Source of the DNA: Candidatus Coproplasma stercoripullorum
Lineage (GTDB): Bacteria; Bacillota; Clostridia; Christensenellales; Borkfalkiaceae
Assembly: GCA_018712405.1 (NCBI GenBank)
Contig: DVHB01000049.1
Location: forward strand, 1 to 40,262
Reading direction: 5' to 3'
Length of the DNA: 40,262 nt
The translations under genes and the position numbers were made by a program. Below are positions 34,652 through 40,262 of this stretch, in pieces (position 1 is the stretch's first letter; each line of letters opens with the position of its first letter). Under the pieces are notes generated by a model, which had not been told where the DNA came from, did not search any database, and was given only the letters and a program-made list of their open reading frames with translations.

Positions 34652-34679
34652 ATATTATTTTGTCGCGCGCGCGTATCAA
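34652..34679 (-). promoter_or_regulatory. Weak minus-strand promoter candidate
   Basis: TTGATA (34674-34679) and TAATAT (34652-34657), 16-bp spacer; TATAAT is also present 3 bp further on, at 19 bp. No gene follows, only the hairpin and the 28-bp palindrome. A short RNA of about 180 nt would result. Confidence 0.3.
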
Positions 34680-34762
34680 TCGGCCGACCGTGCTGTTATA
34701 TTTTCACAAAACCGACATAAAACTGTCAAAATTTTACACATTCAAAAATTTGAAATATTTGG

Positions 34763-34791
34763 TTGACATATTGCGCATATGCACTTATAAT
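34763..34791 (+). promoter_or_regulatory. Perfect consensus promoter of the regulator-pot operon
   Basis: TTGACA (34763-34768) and TATAAT (34786-34791), both perfect, with a 17-bp spacer. The start site would be near 34798, giving a leader of about 120 nt that carries the operator repeats. Confidence 0.9.
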
Positions 34792-34836
34792 CATTCACGG
34801 TTATTATTACTAAACTTTTTGTTTAAAATTGCTAAC

Positions 34837-34900
34837 CGTTTAATAATTTTAAACGCGGAGTTTAACCGTACGTTTACTATTTTTAAACGGCTTGTTTAGT
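34837..34900 (+). promoter_or_regulatory. Paired CGTTTA operators in regulator leader
   Basis: Two 19-bp palindromes, CGTTTAATAATTTTAAACG (34837-34855) and CGTTTACTATTTTTAAACG (34871-34889), repeat with a 34-bp period, each followed by GTTTA. The half-site CGTTTAA suits a HTH dimer. They lie between the start site and the ribosome site, so bound protein would block elongation or loop the DNA. The gene they precede encodes a HTH-cupin protein, making autoregulation likely. Confidence 0.65.
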
Positions 34901-34917
34901 TACAGGGGTGTTACTGT

Positions 34918-35451
34918 ATGGAAATCGGCAGCAAAATCAAACAACTGCGACAACAGCTTAACCTGTCGCAGGCGGAACTTGCAGACAGATGCGAACTGAC
35001 AAAGGGATACATCTCGCAACTTGAGAACGACATCACTTCCCCCTCCATTGCGACTTTATGCGACATTCTGGCCGCGCTCGGCACCGATCTTGCCGAGTTC
35101 TTTAAAAAGGAGGACGACGAACGCGTTGTGTTCGGTGCGGACGATTTTATTGAAAAGCGCGACGACGGAATGACACTGAAATGGATAATCCCCAACGCGC
35201 AGAAAAACATGATGGAGCCGGTCATCTTAGAACTGCTCCCCGGCGCCGCCTCCTCGGAGGATTTTCCTCACGACGGCGAGGAATTCGGCTATGTGCTCGA
35301 CGGCAAAGTGAGGATAACCCTCGGCAAAAAGGCGTACGTCTGCAAACGCGGCGAGACCTTTTATTATAAGGCAAACAAGACACACTGCGTGAGCAACGCA
35401 GGCAAGACTACGGCAAAGATACTGTGGATATCCACGCCCCCAAACTTTTAA
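34918..35451 (+). CDS. HTH-cupin transcriptional regulator of polyamine transport
   Basis: The 177-residue protein has an N-terminal XRE-type helix-turn-helix (about 6-60; LSQAELADRCELTKGYISQLEN) and a C-terminal cupin_2 domain (about 105-175; HDGEEFGYVLDGKVRITLG and KRGETFYYKANKTHCV). This architecture is typical of PuuR-like regulators that sense a small molecule in the cupin barrel, and such genes often stand before potABCD. ATG with AGGGGTG upstream. The 18-nt gap to potA puts it in the same operon. It probably represses or tunes the operon in response to polyamines, through the leader operators; the ligand is inference. Confidence 0.9.
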   Translation: MEIGSKIKQLRQQLNLSQAELADRCELTKGYISQLENDITSPSIATLCDILAALGTDLAEFFKKEDDERVVFGADDFIEKRDDGMTLKWIIPNAQKNMMEPVILELLPGAASSEDFPHDGEEFGYVLDGKVRITLGKKAYVCKRGETFYYKANKTHCVSNAGKTTAKILWISTPPNF

Positions 35452-35469
35452 TACCTTAAGGAGTAAGCA

Positions 35470-36981
35470 ATGAGCGACGCGAACACCATCATCGAACTTA
35501 AAAACGTATGCAAATCTTTCGACGATACCATAGCCGTCGAAAACTTTAACCTCACCGTCAAAAAGGGCGAATTCGTCACCTTTCTCGGTCCATCGGGCTG
35601 CGGCAAAACGACGACGCTGCGCATGATAGCCGGCTTCGATCTGCCCACTTCAGGCCAGATACTTTTAAACGGAGAGGACATAAGCAACTTGCCGCCCAAT
35701 AAGAGGCCGGTAAATACGGTATTCCAGCGCTATGCGCTATTCCCCCACCTCAACGTATACGAAAACATTGCCTTCGGTCTGCGCCTTAAAAAAGTTGATA
35801 CCGACGTACCCGACAGGAACGGCAAACTGGTAAAAAAACGCACTCATCTCTCGCGCCGCGAGATAGACGAAAAGGTAAAGCGCGTTCTGGACATAGTTGA
35901 CCTTGAAGGTTTTGAAAAACGCTCGGTTTCCACCCTTTCCGGCGGACAGCAGCAGAGAGTTGCCATTGCGCGGGCGATAGTAAACGAGCCAGAAATTCTC
36001 CTTTTGGACGAACCGCTCGGCGCGCTCGACCTTAAGATGCGCAAGGAGATGCAGATAGAGCTCAAGGAGATGCATAGAAGGCTGGGCATCACATTTATAT
36101 ATGTGACGCACGACCAGGAAGAAGCGCTCACCATGAGCGACAAGATCGTTGTAATAAATGATGGCGAGATCCAGCAGGTAGGCACCCCCACAGACATCTA
36201 CAACGAGCCTATAAACACCTTCGTCGCCGACTTCATAGGCGAGAGCAATATCTTCAACGGTATGATGACCGGCAAGCTGAAGGTCAAATTCTGCGGCGCC
36301 GAGTTCGACTGTTTGGACGACTACGAGATAAACCAGTACGTCGACGTTGTTGTGCGCCCCGAGGATATAAAGATATGCGCGCCCGGCGAGGGGCAGCTCA
36401 CAGGCAGGGTGACCTCAACCGTGTTCAAAGGCGTGCACTATGAAATTACCGTGGAAGTAGGCAGGTTTGAGATTGTCATCCAGTCCACCGCTTACGCCGC
36501 GCCCGACGCCGTGATAGGCATGAGGATAGAGCCCGACGGCATTCATATAATGGAGAAAGTTTACACCGAAAACAAGTACGACGGCGTAATAACAAAGAAC
36601 AACACCGTAAAATTCGGCGACGGCGAATTCGACTGCGACGTGACCCAGCTCTACCCCGGCTCTCATCTCGACGAGGAGGGCTACCTCATCACCGCTGCAG
36701 GCGAAAAGCTCGACCTCACCGATACCGAAGTCACCGTTGAAGTGGGCTTCAGGGATATAACGATGAGCGATGAAGAGGATGCAGGCGGCGTTGAAGGCAA
36801 CATCATATCAATGATATATAAAGGCGACCACTACCGCTATATCGTAAGGACGGAAGAAAACGAGGAGGACTATGTGCTCGCCTGTCCCGATCTGTGGAAC
36901 ATTGGCGACCAGGTAAGCCTTATCATTCCCGCCGACAAGATAAAACTCACATTAAAACCCGCGGCAGGTGAAAAGAAATGA
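35470..36981 (+). CDS. potA: Spermidine/putrescine ABC transporter ATPase PotA
   Basis: PotA powers uptake through PotBC. The 503-residue protein has Walker A GPSGCGKTT (40-48), ABC signature LSGGQQQRVAIARA (156-169), Walker B LLLDEPLGALD and the H-loop region FIYVTHDQEEALTMSD. PotA is usually 350-380 residues. The surplus comes from an insertion at about 107-130 (DTDVPDRNGKLVKKRTHLS) and from the C-terminal part, which appears to hold two TOBE-like regions: about 285-365 (FKGVHYEITVEVG) and about 425-500 (YKGDHYRYIVRTEENEED). ATG with AAGGAG 6 nt upstream. Its stop overlaps potB by 4 bases. Confidence 0.93.
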   Translation: MSDANTIIELKNVCKSFDDTIAVENFNLTVKKGEFVTFLGPSGCGKTTTLRMIAGFDLPTSGQILLNGEDISNLPPNKRPVNTVFQRYALFPHLNVYENIAFGLRLKKVDTDVPDRNGKLVKKRTHLSRREIDEKVKRVLDIVDLEGFEKRSVSTLSGGQQQRVAIARAIVNEPEILLLDEPLGALDLKMRKEMQIELKEMHRRLGITFIYVTHDQEEALTMSDKIVVINDGEIQQVGTPTDIYNEPINTFVADFIGESNIFNGMMTGKLKVKFCGAEFDCLDDYEINQYVDVVVRPEDIKICAPGEGQLTGRVTSTVFKGVHYEITVEVGRFEIVIQSTAYAAPDAVIGMRIEPDGIHIMEKVYTENKYDGVITKNNTVKFGDGEFDCDVTQLYPGSHLDEEGYLITAAGEKLDLTDTEVTVEVGFRDITMSDEEDAGGVEGNIISMIYKGDHYRYIVRTEENEEDYVLACPDLWNIGDQVSLIIPADKIKLTLKPAAGEKK

Positions 36982-37784
36982 CAAAAGCCCTTTCATTGCG
37001 TTTCAACAGAAAGCAGCTGTGCATACCGTATGCCGCCTTTCTGATTCTGTTTGTTATCTGCCCGTTGCTTGTCATTATTTACTACGCTTTCACCAACAGC
37101 ACGGGCGAGTTCACTTTCGACAACCTTATTCAGTTCTTCACCAACGACAACACTTTAGGCACGCTGTTATACAGCATAGCCATTGCCGCGGTGACGACGC
37201 TCATCTGTCTTGTGATAGCCTATCCCGTGGCCTATATCCTTGCAAGGAGCAAGTTCAAAAAGAAGTACGTGCTCCTCATGCTGTTTGTTCTTCCCATGTG
37301 GATAAACTTTACGCTGAGAATAACGGCGCTCAAGGAGATACTCACCGCGATAGAAACTAATATTGCGATGTACCCCTTTTTAAACACTGTCATAGGCATG
37401 ACCTACGACTTTTTGCCCTTTATGATACTGCCTCTTTATACCTCGCTCTCCAAGCTCGACAAGAGCCTCACCGAGGCGGCGGAAGATCTGGGCGCTAACT
37501 CGTTCACCGTGTTCATGAGGGTGATACTCCCCCTCTCCGTTCCCGGCATTATTTCGGGCGTGACGATGGTACTGCTGCCCTCCATGACCAACTACGTCGT
37601 CCTGGATATGCTGTATAACAGCACATACATCATGGGCAGCCTTATAGGCAGTTACTTTGCCACATACGACTGGAACAACGGCTCGATGATCTCGCTCATA
37701 CTGCTGATAATCATATTCATAATAACCCTCGCCACAAACAGATTCAACGACAGCGGCGACGCGGCAGGGAGGACGATACTGTGA
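36978..37784 (+). CDS. potB: Spermidine/putrescine ABC transporter permease PotB
   Basis: PotB is one of the two channel subunits. The 268-residue protein has about six membrane helices and the cytoplasmic EAA loop EAAEDLGANSFTVFMRVILP that docks on PotA. The N-terminal basic start and first helix (CIPYAAFLILFVICPLLVII) fit the PotB family. ATG overlaps potA by 4 bases (ATGA) and it overlaps potC by 4 bases, so subunits are made in balance. Confidence 0.95.
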   Translation: MTKALSLRFNRKQLCIPYAAFLILFVICPLLVIIYYAFTNSTGEFTFDNLIQFFTNDNTLGTLLYSIAIAAVTTLICLVIAYPVAYILARSKFKKKYVLLMLFVLPMWINFTLRITALKEILTAIETNIAMYPFLNTVIGMTYDFLPFMILPLYTSLSKLDKSLTEAAEDLGANSFTVFMRVILPLSVPGIISGVTMVLLPSMTNYVVLDMLYNSTYIMGSLIGSYFATYDWNNGSMISLILLIIIFIITLATNRFNDSGDAAGRTIL

Positions 37785-38593
37785 AGATAACTAAAAAAGT
37801 TTTAAGCGTCATATGGCTGGTGCTCATACTCGCGTTCATATATGTACCAATACTGCTGCTCGCCGTATACTCATTTACCGATGCCACCATGGTGGGCGGC
37901 GCGATAGACGGCTTCTCTTTTCAGAACTATATAACCCTGTTCGAAAACGAGGAACTCAGGGGAATGATAGGCGGCACCGTGGCGCTCGCGCTCGGTTCGG
38001 CGCTCATTGCCGCTATTTTGGGAACACTTGGCGCGATAGGCGCATTTTACTCGAAAAAAACGGCAAAACACCTCATCAACTACGCCAACCAGATACCCGT
38101 GGTAAACGCCGACGTAGTCACAGGCTTTTCGCTGTGCGTACTTTTGGTTGTGCTCCTCGGCATAGGCAAGGAGACATTCGTCCCCCTCGTGTTGGGGCAT
38201 GTAGTGCTCTGCACGCCCTTTGTATATCTTTCGGTTATTCCCCGATTGAAGCAGATGGACAACAATCTCTATGAGGCGGCGCTCGACCTTGGCGCAACGC
38301 CCACACAGGCGCTGTTCAAAGTTGTTATACCCCAGCTGCTCCCCAGCATACTTTCGGGCTTCATGCTTGCGGTGACGCTCTCTTTGGACGACTACTTCAT
38401 CACCACCTATACAAAGCCCTCCACCTTTGACACGATAAGCACATACGTCGTGAATGCGACAAAGGGCGGTCAGACGGACATAAAGACGGCGCTGTGGGCG
38501 CTCTCCACAATAATCTTCCTTGTAGTTGTCATAATCGTGGTGCTGATGAACGTACTCTCCGGCAAAAAGAAGACGACGGAGGAACGCATATGA
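37781..38593 (+). CDS. potC: Spermidine/putrescine ABC transporter permease PotC
   Basis: PotC is the second channel subunit. The 270-residue protein has about six membrane helices and an EAA loop EAALDLGATPTQALFKVVIP, followed by the family's SLDDYFITTY. The start is GTG, overlapping the potB stop as GTGA. GGAGG for potD lies inside its last codons. The last residues (SGKKKTTEERI) are basic and cytoplasmic. Confidence 0.95.
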   Translation: MKITKKVLSVIWLVLILAFIYVPILLLAVYSFTDATMVGGAIDGFSFQNYITLFENEELRGMIGGTVALALGSALIAAILGTLGAIGAFYSKKTAKHLINYANQIPVVNADVVTGFSLCVLLVVLLGIGKETFVPLVLGHVVLCTPFVYLSVIPRLKQMDNNLYEAALDLGATPTQALFKVVIPQLLPSILSGFMLAVTLSLDDYFITTYTKPSTFDTISTYVVNATKGGQTDIKTALWALSTIIFLVVVIIVVLMNVLSGKKKTTEERI

Positions 38594-40224
38594 AGAAGAT
38601 AAGAATTTTTGCGGTAGCCGCGGCCTGTCTGCTTGCCGCTCCCACCTTCGTGCTTGCAGGATGTTCCGCACAGGACGACACCGTGGTGCTCCGCGTATCC
38701 AACTGGGAGGAATATATCGACCTGGGCGACTGGGGCGACGACGAAGCCATAGACATTGAAAACCCGTACACCGGCGAGGACTACATCATGGGCGTAAACA
38801 GCGTGATTGACGACTTCACCGAATGGTTCAATTCACAGAACTACGGCTTTGACGTACGCGTGGAATACTCCACCTTCGGCACTAACGAAGATCTGTATAA
38901 CCAGCTGAACTTAGGCGACGTTTACGACCTTGTATGCCCCTCCGACTACATGATAATGAAACTTCTGGCAGAGGACGAGATACAGCCTTTTTCGGAAGAG
39001 TTTATGGACGAGAGCAACCCTGAAAACTACTATATAAACGGCGTTTCGGAATACATCGACGGCACCGACGGCAGCATATTCGACCAATACGGCTGGAACG
39101 GCATAGCCGCCTGCTACATGTGGGGCACAACAGGCTTTGTGTTCAATCCCGAACTTGTAGACGAGGATAACGCCGACGTTGCTGCCTGCGACATACTCAC
39201 CAACTCCGACTACTACAAATCGGTGACAGTAAAAGACAACGTGCGCGATGCATACTTTGCCGCCCTATCCATTCTGTTCGAAGATGAACTCAATGCGATA
39301 AACGCCGACAAAAACATGAGCGAAGAGGAGAAAAATGCGGCGCGCAGCGAACTTTTGAACAACACCGACGACGAGACGATTGCCGCGGCAGAGGATATTT
39401 TAAAGGACATAAAGGACAACGTTTATTCCTTTGAGACCGACAGCGGCAAGACCGACATGGTTACGGGCAAGGTCATAGCCAACTACCAGTGGTCGGGCGA
39501 CGCAGTATATATCATGGACCAGGCCGACGAGGAGGACACCGAATTATGGTATTCGGTACCCGAAGAGAGCACCAATCTGTGGTTCGACGGCTGGGTGATG
39601 CTCAAGGACGGCATAGCAGGAAACGAGCAGCGGCAGATTGCCGCCGAGGCATTTGTAAACTTCCTCTCCCGCCCCGACATAGCCGTGCGCAATATGTATT
39701 ACATCGGCTACACATCCTCAATCGCCGCCGACGAGGTATTCAACTACTTCGACTGGTGCTACGGCGTTGTGACCGACGAAGACAGCGAAGATTTTTACGA
39801 ATTTGACAATGTGTATGTATACGACGTAAGCTACTTCTTCGGCGAGGACAGCTATATCTATATAGATATGGATACCGTTGACGTGCATGGCGCCACCCTA
39901 ACACACGACTATGAGGATGACGACTACGTAGCAGGTTATCCGGTTTACAGCGGCGGGACGATAAGCATCGGAAGGCAGGCCTTCGGGCAATACCCTACCG
40001 GCGACGTTATCAACCGCAGCGTTGTGATGTTAGACTTCGGCGATGACCTCGCCGCCATAAACCAGATGTGGATCAACGTGCGCTGCCTGGGAGCTACCGA
40101 CATTGACGTAATGACCGTCGTAATAGTTGCAATCGTGATAGCGGTTATCGCCGCGGCAATAGTTTTATACCGCTTCAGGTTTGCAATATTCTATAACAGA
40201 CCGGGAAAGCGGGCCGACGTCTGA
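38590..40224 (+). CDS. potD: Polyamine-binding protein PotD with C-terminal membrane helix
   Basis: PotD captures spermidine or putrescine outside the cell. The 544-residue protein begins with a lipoprotein signal (lipobox LAGC, Cys25) and shows the family's ligand-fold blocks: VLRVSNWEEYID, YDLVCPSDYMIMKLL, GIAACYMWGTTGFVFNPE, YQWSGDAVYIMDQ and STNLWFDGWVMLKDGI, with aromatic and acidic residues that would bind polyamine. PotD is usually about 350 residues. Here there is an extra acidic insertion and about 130 extra residues at the end, finishing with a hydrophobic helix at about 510-527 and a basic tail RFRFAIFYNRPGKRADV. ATG overlaps the potC stop by 4 bases, with GGAGG 7 nt upstream. Nothing follows within the window. 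Confidence 0.92.
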   Translation: MKKIRIFAVAAACLLAAPTFVLAGCSAQDDTVVLRVSNWEEYIDLGDWGDDEAIDIENPYTGEDYIMGVNSVIDDFTEWFNSQNYGFDVRVEYSTFGTNEDLYNQLNLGDVYDLVCPSDYMIMKLLAEDEIQPFSEEFMDESNPENYYINGVSEYIDGTDGSIFDQYGWNGIAACYMWGTTGFVFNPELVDEDNADVAACDILTNSDYYKSVTVKDNVRDAYFAALSILFEDELNAINADKNMSEEEKNAARSELLNNTDDETIAAAEDILKDIKDNVYSFETDSGKTDMVTGKVIANYQWSGDAVYIMDQADEEDTELWYSVPEESTNLWFDGWVMLKDGIAGNEQRQIAAEAFVNFLSRPDIAVRNMYYIGYTSSIAADEVFNYFDWCYGVVTDEDSEDFYEFDNVYVYDVSYFFGEDSYIYIDMDTVDVHGATLTHDYEDDDYVAGYPVYSGGTISIGRQAFGQYPTGDVINRSVVMLDFGDDLAAINQMWINVRCLGATDIDVMTVVIVAIVIAVIAAAIVLYRFRFAIFYNRPGKRADV

Positions 40225-40262
40225 ACTTTCCAAATGAACATAAATACTATATTGCCAAATAT

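Larger units (their letters stand above)
34438..34917. other. Gene-poor region before the pot operon
   Basis: No gene is supported here. It holds a 28-bp palindrome, a second hairpin, a weak minus-strand promoter, and the promoter and operator array of the downstream regulator. On the minus strand a frame of about 47 codons ends at 34549 and reads RGAISSALIDAVLYISNQAI near its end, but it has no start codon; it may be a decayed gene end or chance. Confidence 0.55.

Noticed and set aside
34549-34690. Small minus-strand coding frame ending RGAISSALIDAVLYISNQAI...
   Set aside because: No ATG, GTG or TTG start in frame and no ribosome site; kept only as a note in the spacer description.

Overview
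The window looks like chromosomal core genome from an anaerobic, Gram-positive Clostridia-type bacterium of moderate GC, perhaps an uncultured gut lineage; the taxonomy is inference. Signs seen are RNase Y, SpoVG, a FtsL/DivIB/class B PBP divisome, MurE with the DNPR motif of meso-diaminopimelate ligases, strong AGGAGG-like ribosome sites and near-consensus sigma-A promoters. I see no tRNA or rRNA gene, CRISPR array, IS element, integrase, toxin-antitoxin or defence locus. It reads mainly as housekeeping DNA, so the interest lies in regulatory DNA and odd domain architectures.

Layout. (1) 1-2341: a membrane-anchored protein with about nine CxxC/GHSW repeats, preceded by a structured leader holding an intrinsic terminator. 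(2) 2342-4158: rny with its own promoter, leader hairpin and terminator. (3) 4159-14216, minus strand: one tightly packed operon ftsK/spoIIIE - rimO - pgsA - cinA - recA - nadE, with start/stop overlaps or short gaps, a TTGCCC-17-TATAAT promoter and a terminator after nadE. (4) 14336-16850: ilvC and a DUF815 AAA ATPase gene, divergently transcribed from well-formed promoters; a TTGCATA-AG-TATGCAA palindrome overlaps the ATPase -35. (5) 16866-33159, minus strand: a division and cell wall (dcw) cluster in the order mraZ, rsmH, ftsL, class B PBP, murE, mraY, murD, ftsW, [GC-rich leader], murA, ftsQ/divIB, terminator, [own consensus promoter] ftsA, ftsZ, then spoVG on the opposite strand, then murC. 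murF, murG and murB are absent from the cluster. (6) 33240-34437: murI and rpsT, divergent, with abutting promoters. (7) 34438-34917: a gene-poor stretch with a 28-bp perfect palindrome, a second hairpin, a possible small RNA promoter, and a consensus promoter followed by two CGTTTA-type 19-bp operators. (8) 34918-40224: a HTH-cupin regulator and a potABCD spermidine/putrescine ABC transporter operon with overlapping genes.

How the genes work together. MurI supplies D-glutamate; MurA, MurC, MurD and MurE make the UDP-MurNAc peptide; MraY loads it on the lipid carrier; FtsW and the class B PBP polymerise and cross-link septal wall under FtsL/DivIB control; FtsA and FtsZ form the ring; FtsK clears DNA from the septum; MraZ probably controls the cluster promoter. 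The nucleic-acid genes (recA, rny, rimO, cinA) follow common Firmicutes groupings, but nadE between recA and rny is less usual.

Most interesting points: an FtsA homologue whose ATP-binding motifs look degenerate, an FtsL with a cytoplasmic extension of about 235 residues, a PotD with both a lipobox and a C-terminal membrane helix, a PotA with apparently two TOBE-like regions, paired operators in the pot regulator leader, and the structured murA leader where murG would be expected. I did not find a clear undescribed system.
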